A stretch of 64,000 bases of DNA from Hippophae tibetana (GCA_037013495.1 CM072803.1:13038001-13102000); one strand, 5' to 3'. Counted from the stretch's first letter, positions 10,842-23,740 are shown. The notes: generated from the sequence alone by a model not told the origin. Program-made: numbers and translations.

Positions 10842-10871
10842 ATATGTCTTCTATTTTTAACAATAACCGTC

Positions 10872-13800
10872 TTAGATATGAAAATATCCAGCCATATTGG
10901 AAAAAGGCATTAAGTTTTGAGTTGAGGTTGCTATATTTTCCTGTTCTGTAACAGGATTATTGTACCTGTAGACAAATGAAAAAAAAAAGTCAATTAATTA
11001 GATGGGATTAATTATAAAAACCTTTATAGCTGGAACCAATAACGCTACAAAAAATTGTAGCCTTTTCCAGCATTTGAGTAAGACTAGATCAATGATCCAT
11101 TTAAATATGTTAAAATATAAATAGGAAGGAAGAGACTTAAAGTTTCTTTTATCCACACAACCGATGTTAGATTAATCCCATTTGGAAGGCAAAGTTACAG
11201 TAACTAAACACAAACAACCCTCACTAGAAAAATACATAACCTTTTTGGTTTATTACACTTTTTTATGTCAATTTTTAACGAGCCTTACAAAACATAGCTT
11301 AGGAGTCGTAAGAATTAAAGCTTTACATTAAATATAATTATGTGTGATAAAAAAAAGTTTAATGCTACTGAAACAAATTTTGAAGGATAATAAAAAATTA
11401 GATAAAGTGTACCCTAAGTCAATTTCTTTTACAAATGGATCACTTTAATCACTTTCTTTTATAAATAGATAACTTTAGTCACTTTTTTTTACAAATAGAT
11501 CACTTTAATCACTTTTATTTTCAGTGATTCACTACAAGATACTTTGTTTTTAAAAATAAATAAATTCATTCCAATTTATATTATTATATTCAAATTAGAG
11601 AAAAATAACACGAGGAATATTATTAGGAATCATTAAGAATTAATTAATTCTTTTTATTTTTTTGTCATTTTTTAAACATTATTTTAAAAAGATTCACATA
11701 GCTTTATAAAGTTTGATTACTGTTAATAAAAACTTGCATATAATATGAAATATAATATAAGCATGAGATTGTTGGATTAAAAATAATATTTAATTTTTTT
11801 TATTCTCGTGTTAATATTTTTATATAATTTGAACATAATAATATAAATTGAAATAAATTTGTGACTTTTAAAGCAAAATGACTTAGATGAGCTATTCAAA
11901 AAGAAAATAAATAAAATCATCCATGTGTAAAAGAAAGTAACTTGAGATTTAATTCATCCTTAAAAGGTGGTAATTTCATGTAATGCAATAACGACAAGTA
12001 AATGATAGGAATATTGAATTACCCCATTTGCAATGTAGTACTATTATCATTGGATTGTAAGGGCTCAAAGAATCCTTCAGGTTGAGGATTAGGTTGGTGG
12101 GTATTGTATGTATCACTTTGATCTCTAACATGAGCTTCCCATGATGACTGAAAGGCTGCATTTATCTCCTCTAACTGCCAAATTAAAATTAAACACAAAT
12201 TCAAATTTTAATTTTAGTAAATATACTAAGTGCTAAACTTTTATGACCATGTTGTTTGATAAATTTAGAACTTTTTGATAACGTTTTTAATTCTGGATTT
12301 CTGATTTTTTTTCAAGTGATTTTTCAATTAAGCATATTTTTAAGTGATTTTTTTCAATAAGGTATAACAATTTCTTATTTTGATTTTTACTTTTTTATTG
12401 AATCACTACCAAAATATGGAATGATTCATAAATCTTTAAAAATAAAAATTATTTGTCACCAAACATTTTGTTTTTCCATTTTTACCAAATATTTTTTTAG
12501 AAAATAAATCAAATCTTATGACTTTTATATTTATAAGTATTCGAAAAAAATGATTAAAAACATAAAATTTTGTAAATAATAACTAAAACTTTATTATTTT
12601 TTAAGTTTAAAAAAAAAGCACAAAGCATTACCAAACAACTTGTAAGTAATTTTTTATTTTTTTTCTTGAAAATCATTAAATAAAAATTGTTACCAAACAT
12701 ATTGATGATTATTTTTACAAAAAAAAATCATAAATCACAAACCAATTATTTAATCATAAATCATAATCTTTATCAATGCCTAAATTTATTTATAAATGAT
12801 AGATAATTTCAATATCTAAACTGACATAACAAACAAGAAACTTTACATAGTATTATCTCATATAAAACTACAAATAATTTATTTATCAATTTCACAATTA
12901 TTCCCATCAAAATGTAATTAATTATAGAAATAAAATAAACAATTAACTTATTATTATTATGGCTATAAGAATTTGAGTTTTAACAATATTATCATCCAAA
13001 TATATTATTAGCATGATGATAACTTTGAAAATATATTAATTTTTGAACGAATCAAATACCTGTAAATTATATTGATTTAGCGAACTTGATCCCAAAAAAA
13101 ATCAACCAAATAAGCTTTTTAACTATGAAAATGATACAACCAAAACCTCAAGAAGAAAAGTACTAAAATCTTATTATGTAACCTCAAGTTATATGAACGT
13201 GTAACTGAGTTAGAGACTTGATAAAAACCAAAAAATCAAGATATATTGTAAAATTTGCTTTAAATTAATTAACTTTACTCTCGTAAAATGTACATATTAA
13301 TCACGTCTTTTAAAATTGATATATTTTTTAGTTACTTATTGTTGTAAATTTAGATATTTTAGAAATTTTATGCCAATTCTATTTTTTGATACAAAAACTT
13401 AAATTAGATTGAATTGAACTTTAAAAGGTTATGTAGATTTGAAGAGAAAAATATATGATAAAATTAAATAAAAACGAAAAATAATATGATTAAAATAATC
13501 AAAATTAACATAAAATAACTAAAATATCTATAAATGTAAGTAAATTGATTAAAACACACCTATTTAAAATAAAGTGATCATTATCTAATTTATGAAAGTA
13601 AATTCAAACGTAAATTTTTTATTTATTAATTGTTGGTGGGTTTTTACGACCCAAACTAATGGAGTTAACGTAGCATATAACGTACTTAGCCATCTTTTGA
13701 GGGTTTTCAAGTATAACAAGAAAAAAAGTTGATCAAACTAATTGGCCTCACCAAAAGCCTTTTCTATGGGAGTTTGAAGGTAGTAGGAAATTTTTCAACA

Positions 13801-16800
13801 ATATGGTTACAAAGTTACTCCAAAATCAAAAACCTAATATTGGCATTTAGTAGTGATTCTATAAAAAGCTGTATCTCCAAAGTAGCTCTTGATGATCATG
13901 TTAATGAATGACTCTAAGAACTTTAACAGTTAGATTATCACAAGTTAAGATTTTACTTCCCTATCTTATTTTGGAAATAGTAGGTGAAAATTAAGTAGTT
14001 TTGTTACCTTTCTTCTCAAGGCAATGTTTGTTTGAAGTTGAATTTCTTCCTGTAAAAAAATTATAAGTTTGTTTCCATATATCAATCACCTATATCAATT
14101 GTTATAAAAAAGAATTACATCTCAAAGTACAAAAATATGAAATATTTGAAAAAACAATCACTAGATTAAAATATCCATAATATTTCCGGTTTACAATTAT
14201 ACATATGAAAGAAATTATTTTCATAAATAAATTTAATATTTTGAAACTATTATATGTTTTACTAAAAAATATCATTCATAATTCTTCGATATTTTTGTAA
14301 AATTAAATTATCATTATATCTATAAATACTATTATTTTAATCCTCACATCTTATTAGCTTAAGCTTTTGTGAAAGAAACAAATGATAACGAACAAATTTT
14401 CTTGACATAACGAAAACATACCTTTCTACTAAGATCATAAAGTTGATCATGAAAAATCTGATTCTGCCAAAGTTAAATGAGTGACAATTTCAATTCAATA
14501 AAAAATAAAAAAACCAGTTGAAGAAGTACCACATGGAAGAAAAACAATACACATCAATTTTTATTTTTTGGGAATACCTTTCTTAACCTAGTTTGCTTCA
14601 ATGTCATGTCTAGTTGACTCTCTAGCTGCTCAAGCTCATTTGTTCCCAAAGTCTCCAAATCCTCCCCTAGAAAATTCCTGTTAAAAAAAAGTGACCATTA
14701 GACTAATTATTTGCAATTGTAAATGTTATGAATACAAAATTGAGGTTTCAATGGGGGAAATTAAGGGTTCATTTGTTGCATCACCTCTGGGTACGTTGTA
14801 GGACATCAACCTTGGTTTTTAGCTTCAAATAGTCTTCATACCTGCTCTGCTTGTGAACACGGTAGGAATTTACAAAAAATTGTGAAAATTTCTTAATTTT
14901 AGTGGCTTACAATATGTGTTATGTATAAGATTGTTTAGAAATGACTAAAAAACTATTTTGTTTTTTGGCCCACGGTTGCATATATTGCCCAACATTTCAA
15001 TTATTAAAAATGTGTTCCTAATATGTATTGTTTTATTGTGAATCATATGACAACAAATAGGATTGAAGGATTTGGTGTAACAGATATAACAGCCCTATAA
15101 ATAACTCAATTGCCAACGTGTTATATCTACTCTACCTGATCAAGTGTGTGCAAGTGCACTAGAAGCATCATCTCGGGCCCTATATATAGAGAGAGTGATA
15201 GTCTAAGTGCACAGCTTCTGTAAAACATAGAAAGGAGTGTGAAATATATGTGTATTGTGTAAGCCAAGAAATAAGTAACTTGTTCTTTTATAGCATTTTT
15301 GAAAGGTAGAACTGAGAATCTTAGGTTGTTGAGACTAGTTCATGTTCTGGTTGTAAGGGTGGTTCACGCTGTTGTAGAGATTATAGAATTATTGCTAGTG
15401 GATTGGAGCTGTGCTATTTCCCGTAGATGTAAGCCTCACATTTAGGAAAACCCATGTAAATTAAACTCGTGTTTTCTCTCTTCTTTACTTTGTGCTTTAT
15501 AGTTTCCTTGATCATTGAGTATGGATCTTGCACTGTTAGTGAGTTATGAGTTGAATTAGTGAGGAAATGGGTGATTGTTCAAACATTTATATTGTATTGC
15601 ATATGTTTTTTTCATCAATTAATGGAATTTCATTAAATCATACAAGTGATGTCAATTTTGCCCACAAAATTTGATTAAATTACATATTTACTGTGACGAA
15701 AATAGCATATAAGCAACACAAGACAATACGTTGGGATATATTTTTAAGAATTGAAATGTTGGAGCCATATTTGTAACCTTCGGACAAAAAAAAATCATAG
15801 TTTACTCTTTTGAAATATATAATGTTCGACGTCTAAAGCTTATTTTAAAAACTAATGTGTTTCTTTTAACTCTTATGAACTAACATGTTTTGTTGGACCT
15901 GTTGACGAATTTGTTATTCTTTTTTAGGATAATATGTAATTTAGTTATTTTATTTTCATAAACATATTAGTTATATTTTAATAACTTTATTCTTACATAT
16001 TTATATACTTTAATCATTTTTTGTCAATTTTAGTTTTTTTTAATCGTTTTTGGTGGAAAAACTTTAGTTAGATCAAATTAAACCTTACTAACAGGGATTA
16101 GTAGATATTTAAAGATAATGTAACAATAATGTTAATAAAGTATACTAATTTAAAATAAAGTGATTACACCTCATTTTTCCATTTTTCTTTTTAAATTAAG
16201 TGTTTATGTAGTTTAACAAAATACCAATAAAAACAGCACTAAAAAGTTTGAGCTGATAACAAATGTACCAAAATTACGTTTGTTTCTATTATGAACTCTC
16301 TAAGGGACATAAAACATTTGAAACTTAGTATTTCAATAATCACTTTCAGTGTTTTCAACTAATAATAAGGAGAGTTCCTTGTAAGTATTGATAAAGCATA
16401 AATTCGAACTCATTATTCCATATGTGAGTGTGCATGTGTAGGTGTGTGAGTGTGTACTTGTTATTTGAAAAAGAAGAAGAAGAAGAAAACTCTTTAAGAG
16501 AGTTCTTTAATAAAAATACTGGAAGATAAAGTAAAAGTACAAAGCTATCAAAATTGACTCTGGTCTTTAAACTCTATTATGCAAATAACAATTGGAAATG
16601 CTATATATAGTACAGCTAAATATTGAAACAAGAATTAGATGTGTGATAGACAATTCAAGCTACAATGCTCAACACAAAAGCAAACTTAGACATGAATTGT
16701 TTTAATAAAAATTAACTATTAATTTTTTTGTGTTATTATAAATAAAATAAATTGATTAAAAATATTTTCTTTTATAATATTAAAAATTGTGTGAATTTAG

Positions 16801-18011
16801 ACCAGACAACACTAACACGATATGAACTAGCACAACCCAAACGAATTGCTAACATAGTCAATATACCTGTGTCTCCTCTGGAGTTTGCCTCACTTCGATT
16901 GCTTTATAGCTGTATCTATTGTATCTTTGAAGCGTTTTGGCCATGCTATTAAAAGAAAGTTAAAAAAAAACGCAGAACCCATATTAGTTATAAGGCATTA
17001 ATTCAACTGAACACATCAGGATTAATTCAATACAAATTTCAAGTATATAATCAATAAAGGTACATATTTTTAATTTTTTTCCCTTTTCTTAGGTAAAGAG
17101 AAAATAGGTTTTGAAGTTCAATATTATAAGAAGAGATCCTCTTGATCATAAAACTTGAATGAATTTTACAAAAATGCAAGACTAAAATTGTAGAAACCCA
17201 TGTAATGATAATAACTGTGTAATATAATCAAAGTTTGAAGCTTTAAAGACAATATGAACAAGGCTCTAGGTACCTTAAACCTATTTAATAAGAAACCTAG
17301 ATCCAGACACCAAACCTTCACAACGAAAAGGATCCCACAAAAAAAAAAACTCTTTTCTATGATTTCAATCAAGATTCATCCAACCCATCTTTGACTATAT
17401 ATAGCATTTCCAATTTTTTTTAATTTTTTCCTTGGCTATCAAGATTCATCCAACCGATCTTTAATAAATGATAGCTTTACATCTTCATAGCCAAGGAAAA
17501 AATTAAAAAAAATTAAAAATTCACTGAAAAATGAAATATAACGAACTAAAAGCTTTCGTTTTAAGTCAAAGATTTGAAGCTACCAAGTAATGTTTGATCT
17601 GAAAAGTGATTGCAAATATTTTTACACCTGTTTTGAAATTCAGATCCCATGAAGAATAGAACTCATCTCTAATATTAAAATTACAAGACCTAAAAGGAAA
17701 CCCCTAAACCAATTTTAAAACCAGAAAATAACCATTTTTTTAATTTTAAAATTGCCCAATATAATAATTATAAAAATTGCCCAGAAACATAAAATGGAAA
17801 ATAATAATTAAAAAAAGGGTACTGACCTAGGACCACTGCAGAATTCATAGAGCTTGCCACGGTTGGAGAAGACGATAACAGCAACCTCAGCATCACAAAG
17901 AATTGAGAGCTCATAAGCCTTCTTTAGCAACCCATTTCTTCTTTTTGCAAAAGTAACTTGTCTATTTATTTTGTTCTCTATCCTCTTCAACTCTACCTTA
18001 CCTCTCCCCAT
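10872..18011 (-). CDS. SEPALLATA-clade MIKC MADS-box transcription factor (SEP4/AGL3-like)
   Basis: Eight exons, 5' to 3' on the minus strand: 18011-17827, 16945-16867, 14846-14785, 14677-14578, 14463-14422, 14049-14008, 12174-12023, 10965-10872. All junctions are GT-AG and the lengths (185, 79, 62, 100, 42, 42, 152, 94) sum to 756 nt, or 251 residues plus stop. The first six lengths are those typical of SEP genes. MADS domain is residues 1-60 ([20 protein letters not shown] start, KLYEFCS end). The I region contains [15 protein letters not shown]. The K domain (about 90-170) includes FLGEDLETL and [10 protein letters not shown]. The C region has [11 protein letters not shown], like SEP4 GFFxPLQ. 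Expected role: nuclear floral-organ identity cofactor forming MADS tetramers. The end NMAGYFHI departs from the usual SEP II motif. No stops or frameshifts are seen. Confidence 0.93.
10966..12022 (-). other. MADS intron 7 (1057 bp)
   Basis: GT-AG intron between the last two coding exons. It contains the 30-bp tandem repeat at 11423-11532 and is otherwise AT-rich with no coding signal. Confidence 0.85.
11423..11532. repeat. 30-bp tandem repeat, three units plus a partial
   Basis: Units at 11423-11452, 11453-11482 and 11483-11512 share the pattern TTTCTTTTACAAATAGATCA then CTTTAATCAC. A partial fourth unit runs to about 11532. The copies differ at a few positions. Located in MADS intron 7. Confidence 0.85.
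12175..14007 (-). other. MADS intron 6 (1833 bp)
   Basis: Large AT-rich intron between the second 42-nt exon and exon 7. I see no gene or clear transposon. A block near 13540-13600 (AAATAAAGTGATCATTATCTA) resembles short stretches at 11390-11410 and 16140-16160, perhaps a shared old insertion. Confidence 0.8.
14050..14421 (-). other. MADS intron 5 (372 bp)
   Basis: GT-AG intron separating the two 42-nt K-domain exons. AT-rich with no further feature seen. Confidence 0.85.
15076..15532 (+). mobile_element. Possible solo LTR (copia-like) in MADS intron 2
   Basis: This block is much less AT-rich than the intron around it. It starts TGTAACAGATATAACAG, has CCCTATATATAGAGAG (about 15179-15194) as a TATA-like core, and then GTAGATGTAAGCC and CATGTAAATTAAACTCGTG followed by T/C-rich sequence, the usual look of a copia LTR downstream half. 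It ends near GATCTTGCA. No target duplication could be confirmed, so the boundaries are approximate. Confidence 0.35.
16427..16490. repeat. (TG)n-like tract and GAA repeat
   Basis: GTGAGTGTGCATGTGTAGG-type TG-rich tract followed within 20 bases by a run of GAA triplets. Lies within MADS intron 2. Confidence 0.7.
16946..17826 (-). other. MADS intron 1 (881 bp)
   Basis: Follows the 185-nt first exon. Contains a 28-bp perfect inverted repeat (17412-17514) and a duplicated ATCAAGATTCATCCAAC block at about 17369 and 17438. First introns of SEP-type genes often hold regulatory sequence; none is demonstrated here. Confidence 0.85.
17412..17514. repeat. Inverted repeat, 28-bp arms, in MADS intron 1
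   Basis: AATTTTTTTTAATTTTTTCC continuing through TTGGCTAT (to 17439) is matched perfectly by its complement at 17487-17514. The loop is about 47 bases and contains one copy of the ATCAAGATTCATCCAAC repeat. A stable stem in the transcript is expected. Confidence 0.8.
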
Positions 18012-18330
18012 TTCAATTTATCGATTAATTTTTCTAAATTTAATATTTTATGTACTAAATATAAATATATATGTGTGTCTATAATTATATATAATATAGA
18101 GAAGTTATATAACTAATATTTACGCTTCTGGTACCTATTTAGAGCAAAGTATGTCACTTTCTTGCTGAGACCAGGGTTCAGGGTTAGGTTTATGTTTTGT
18201 ACTTATAGAGAAAGAAAGTCACAGAGGCAGTGATGAGAATTCTGGGACTACTTTTGCTATTTCTTTTTTCTTTTTTTTCTTCTTTTTTGAAAAATTTGCT
18301 AATTTAAAAACAGTAACTAACAAGATTTTT
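18012..18330 (-). promoter_or_regulatory. Proximal promoter and 5' UTR of the MADS gene
   Basis: On the minus strand CTCTATAAGT (18201-18210) is the best TATA candidate, about 190 bases before the ATG, preceded by a GA/AG-rich tract (18250-18290). The 5' UTR would be roughly 160 bases. No CArG box was recognised by eye. Assignment rests on position and the TATA match only. Confidence 0.35.
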
Positions 18331-18530
18331 GTAAAAATATTAGATACTGTTAATAAGTTTAGTATTAGAGCCTGATTTCAGGTTCGAATCTCAAAGACTA
18401 CGGTAAGTAGCATCCGTGAACATGGTGGATAACATCCATGGATTGAGAAACGAATTGGATTAGTAAGTGATAGTCGACAAACGGTTGGCATCGTCTGTCA
18501 TCTGCTTAATTTTTTGGTAAAAATGGTTAA
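18330..18530 (+). mobile_element. Possible SINE relic
   Basis: Contains GGTTCGAATCTC (18382-18393), close to the RNA polymerase III B-box, preceded by TTAGTATTAGAGCCTG, and followed by about 100 bases of mixed composition unlike the flanks. No clean A box, A-tail or target duplication was found. Confidence 0.3.
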
Positions 18531-18949
18531 ATATTGTTTTAAGTTTAATTTTATGCTATCTCTTTTATACAGGTATTTTTAATTGATAGTAAAAAAATTA
18601 TTTAAAATAATAAAAAAAATATAATCATTCTAACGGAGGATGAACTATAAATTTTATATTTATTTTTAAAATAATATTTAAATCTTTTATTTATTTTTAT
18701 AATTTATTATTAGAAAAACTACGTAATAATAAATAATTCTTTTTAATTCTTTTAAATTATTTAAATTAAAACATGTTTTATCTAATACATTTAAAAAAAT
18801 TAAAAAGTTAAAAAATTAATTTTGTCATTTTGTGATTAGTTTTTTAATAATAATAAGAATGAATTATAAATACATAATTTAAGTGTTATTAAGTGATTTT
18901 AACCATTTTTCCTAATATTAAATGAACAAATTTAAGGAAACAAGACACA

Positions 18950-19330
18950 AAAATTACCATAATTATTTAATTTAAGTGATTTATTTTCATAATTATTAAA
19001 TTGAGCACGGAAAGTCCCGTGACTTTTAGAAGAAGAAAAAGTCACAATAGTTTGTCATTATGTACAAATAAATATTTTAGTTTTGTTATTCATAAAACTT
19101 AGGCATTACACTATAAAATTTGTGAGACTATAAACATTCAGTTTTAATACTTTTGATAAATTAGAGTGTTAATTTAATAATTATAAGACATAAAATGTTT
19201 ACTCTATCCTAATAACAAGACTAATAGTTTCTAATCCATAAATTAAGTAACTAAAGTTCTCATTTTAAAAAATTACAAAACTTAAGATGCATAATCCAAT
19301 AATTATAAAACAAATGTATTTATTTAGTAA
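18950..19330 (+). repeat. Dispersed AT-rich repeat family 1, copy a
   Basis: Shares an ordered set of short blocks with 21190-21450 and 30150-30400, among them TTGTTATT(C/T)AT(A/G)AAAA, TTTTAATACTTTTGATAAAT and TAATAATTATAA. The copies are well diverged, so this is a by-eye grouping. Confidence 0.4.
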
Positions 19331-20259
19331 AATTATAGGAGTTTCGGGACCTTTTATCCATTGAATTCCATAAAATTCAACATTTAACAAATGTAATTGA
19401 TTATAATTCAATTTGAATTACATATAATTAAATAAAGTTCAATATGAAATGTTTGATGTAATTTTTTAATAATAAAATACACAGTGATATTTTTATAGTT
19501 ATAAATTTAAAGTTGTTATTTTTATTATTTTTTTAATCAAAAATTGAGAGCACAAATATTTGTGATAAATTTATTATAATCATAATTAATGTAAAAATTT
19601 ATTATTAGATATGATTACGTGTGCTTGAGTGTCCTAACCAATAATACTCTATATCACATTATTTAAGATTATCACAATTTTGAGATATAGAGAAATACTA
19701 ACAACACTCAAACTTGTAACCAAAATGTTGAAATTATATTATTTATATCATAACAAGTGGCAACTAGAGGTGGATCTGTACGGTGGCCAGGTGGACATTG
19801 CCCATTCAACTCTTAACAAAAGTAAAATTTTAGACATAATATATATAAAATTAATGATAAATTATGTGTATAAAATTGGATCTTATTTCTCATAAATTTT
19901 AATTTTTAGGTTTTTATCGTTACATAACTCATTTAAAATTAATAATTTGAATATATTTATATTCAAATGGTATACATATAACATTTTTTCTTTAAATAAA
20001 AAATAAAGAATATGCATATAGTTATATTAACTTTTTAACATGAATTTTTGTTACTATAATTGTTAAATTAAATATTATTAGGACTAAAACACAAATAATA
20101 TTATTTATTGTTTATATTTGGCTAAATCTGACACTAGTGGTAGCATTATCTTAGAAAATGGAAAATTGTATCATTTTTTAGATAATTTTAAGAGACAAAA
20201 ATACCAAGCAAGTTTACTAACGATTGTAATTTGAGTACGAAGGTCCAATATATTTTTTG

Positions 20260-20560
20260 TGACCGTATTCATTAGTTTTAGAAAAATAAAAATTTAGTCT
20301 ATCAATTTTAAACAATGATAATTTAATTCAAATAATCAAATTTTAGGTTTTTAAAATAATATTTTTTATTTTTTTAAAAAAAGTTTAATATGAACAATTA
20401 TTGAAGTTTTTTTTAACATAAAAATTTAAAAAAAATGAAAAACATAATTGATCATTTGAACGTGTACCATAGTTTTTTAAAATTAATAAACTAATATATC
20501 ATTAAAAAACTATTAAATTCAAATAATTTATTCTAAAAAACTAATAAATATGTTAAGTTA
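20260..20560 (+). repeat. Dispersed AT-rich repeat family 2, copy a
   Basis: Matches 23460-23740 in order through ATCAATTTTAAA, AATTATTGAAGTNTTTTT, TTTTTAAAATTAATAAACTA and TTTATTC(C/T)AAAAAACTAAT. Probably a decayed MITE-like or other non-coding element. Confidence 0.5.
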
Positions 20561-21189
20561 TGCATCTTAATTTTAATATATGATACATAATCGAAACAAT
20601 TATTGATATTTTTGAAGTAATTCTATTCTTAATTTGTTATCTTTATTAACCTTGTTATTAAATTTGATACATTAAATATATTTATTTATGTTATCGATAA
20701 TAATTTTAGTTAATTTTAATAATAATCAATATCTTTAACATAGCCTAATTTTTAAAATTATTATTAAATTTGATTAAAATAAATACTAATAATTAAATAA
20801 AAATATTTTATATATTTTAACTAAAAATATGTATAAAAAATACAAAAATAAAAAAATATATATTTCAAATATATTAAGCCTTAAAAGCGCAGTATTCTAA
20901 AGTTAAAACCTATACGTGTAAACGTGTCGACAGAAGATGAAAATGATTGAGGACCCTCTGTACTATATCAACAAGCTGTCGTGCTCAGAATTTTTTGACC
21001 TTTTTATTTATGCTTTATTTTTTTTTAATCCTTTTAACTGTCACGTTCTCACTCTTAAAAAAATAATATTTACAAAAAATTAATATATATAATAATCTGT
21101 GTCTATAATTCATTAACTTCACTGTTAGTTACAACTATAAGAGCACAAAATAATTAATATATGTAATAAACTAATATAACGTTAGGAAG

Positions 21190-21450
21190 GTAGGTAATCA
21201 TTATTTAATTTAAATAATTTATACTTATAATTATTACATTAAATATTAAAAAATATATAATTTTTTAAAAATATCACAAAAAATTTGTTATTTTTATAAA
21301 TAATTATTTTAATTTCATAAATTTTGAGTTAAAAATTTATAATATCGTTATTTATGAAAATTAAATTCTATAAATGTTTAATTTTAATACTTTTACTAGA
21401 CTATAAATTATAAAATAAATTTATTTATTTTTCATAATAATAACAAAAAT
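21190..21450 (+). repeat. Dispersed AT-rich repeat family 1, copy b
   Basis: Same block order as 18950-19330: a TTATTTAATTTAAAT start, GTTATTTATGAAAATTAAAT, then TTTAATACTTTTACTAGACT. Confidence 0.4.
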
Positions 21451-22394
21451 ATTCATAAATTAAAATACAAAAATAATAAAGTGTTTATTTTAAAGAAATT
21501 ATGAAAATTTTAGCACAAATTCAATAATTATATAATTAATATATCTATTAAGAGTGAGTATTTGTTTTTCAAAAATTAACCGATCAATCTAAATTTTTGA
21601 TCAAATTGAGATTTTTTTGAAGTTATTTGTGTCAAATACATCTAAAAATTATATATGAAATAACTTAATAAGTTGGATTATAAGTTTTAAAAATAACAAA
21701 ATCTATACAATCCAGTGAAATTGATACTTTTAATATATTAATTTTTAGTATTTTTATTTATATTATAATTAAAATTATATTAAAATTTTATTGGTAAGTA
21801 TAAATAAAAATATTATGTAATGAAAATTCAAATTAACAAGATATTTAATAAAAATATCTTTATTTATAGTGAAATATTTTTAAAAATAAATATTGATATT
21901 TTTTATGTCAATAATTTTATTTATTTATTTTAATTAAAATAAATTTTTATATAGACTTAAAATTATTAAATCGATCTCACTCAAATTTATTTTATAAATT
22001 TATTTAAAATTTAATTTTTAAGATAAAAAATTTAGGCACTGATATAAAATCTATTTATAAAAATATGTAATATTAATCTAATAATAAGGACCCCGCCCTT
22101 CTCCTTTTTATTGATGTAGACTTTTACATCCTCTGCTGTTCCAGCTAAGATGTTGACGATGATTAGACCTCTAAGCTTTCTAACATTAATACATGCATTC
22201 AATAATATATTATCATTAAATTAAAAATATGTAATATTAAAATAATTACATAATTTTTTAATGTTAATTATATTATGAGATATATTAATTAATACCTGTG
22301 TTATAAAATAATATATATTTTATTTAAATATAAGAATACTTTTATACGTAAAATACAAAGACATAATATAATTAAGCACATTGAATTATTAATT

Positions 22395-22490
22395 TATGTT
22401 GGATAGAGTTAACATAATTAATAATATAAAATATATCATATCCGAGGAATTACTTTTTTATGCTCGATAGAGTTGACATAATTAATGATA
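22395..22490. repeat. Short direct duplication
   Basis: TTATGTTGGATAGAGTTAAC plus ATAATTAATAATAT is repeated about 64 bases later as TTATGCTCGATAGAGTTGAC plus ATAATTAATGATAT. Confidence 0.6.
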
Positions 22491-23459
22491 TGGTGAATTG
22501 ATGAGTTAAGCCAAATAATATAAAAAAATTATGAGATAAATAATAAACAGGATATATATAAATTTATATATCTTAATATTTTCGTTAATTGAATATGAAT
22601 AATAGTAATCTACGATTATATAATTAATTTAAGTATATAAAAACTTAAGAATTTAACTCTTAATTATAAGTACTTAAATAACGTATTTATTTTATAAAGA
22701 ATATGTGCCACGGTAAATTAATAAATTTCTGCATAATATAGTATATAATTAGGGATGAACATTTTAACATGTATAATTAAAATTATAATTATTTATAAAA
22801 ATTTGATGATTTTTTGAGGTAAAGATAATTATTACAATAATAAAGATGTGCTTAACAATATATTAATATATATATAATCACATAAAAATATAATTTTAAT
22901 AATAAAATATAAAATATTTTATATAAATAGATTGAATTTTATATATTTTTATTTTTTATTTTTTATTTTACTTAAAAATGTGTTAAATAATTAAAAAAAT
23001 AAAATTAATGTTCATATTTTAAATAATATGATAAAATAAGAATTAAGTTAATATTTAATTTTTTTAAATTAAATATATTTTTGAATAAATGTTAAAAATA
23101 TAAAAAACGTGATTAAATTGTAAAAAAATTATTATCAACTTATAATCGATGATTATTAACTGAATGTATCTAAAATTATAATATAAAATATTTATAATTA
23201 TTAATAATACCATTCAAGTCCGTTCCGCGACATTCATATACATATAATCTGTACTCATTCATTTGAAATGACCAGAGCTTAGGAAGTTTATTAACACTAC
23301 TCTAAAATTTATCAGGCTCTCTTCAAGTTGATTTAGATGTATAAATTAAATGCTTTTATTTGATGTTTAAAATTTAGCAATTTTAAAAAAATATATATAA
23401 ATTACACTCACAATCTAACAATATTTAATAGGATAAATATTGCTATAATTTATTAACTA

Positions 23460-23740
23460 TTATATAGACTACTTAAATTTAATAATTTTTTTATGACATG
23501 TTAATCCATCAATTTTAAATAATTAATATTATATATTTAAATAGTTAGTTTTTATATTTTTTAATTGTATTTGAAATATAAATTTAGTATTAGTAATTAT
23601 TGAAGTATTTTTAAAATATAAATAAAAAAAAAAATTAATTATTTAAATATATAATATCACTTTTTAAAATTAATAAACTAAATTGTTAAAATTTCTTTTT
23701 ACTAAACTTAAATGTTTTATTCCAAAAAAACTAATGAAAC
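23460..23740 (+). repeat. Dispersed AT-rich repeat family 2, copy b
   Basis: See 20260-20560. The two copies are in the same orientation and clearly alignable by eye, with scattered substitutions and indels. Confidence 0.5.

Larger units (their letters stand above)
14847..16866 (-). other. MADS intron 2 (2020 bp)
   Basis: The longest intron of the gene. It contains a possible plus-strand LTR relic (15076-15532), a TG-rich microsatellite (about 16427-16458) and a GAA run (about 16471-16487). The rest is AT-rich. Confidence 0.85.

Noticed and set aside
18382..18393. GGTTCGAATCTC as a possible tRNA gene
   Set aside because: No cloverleaf or acceptor stem can be formed around it. At most a SINE relic.
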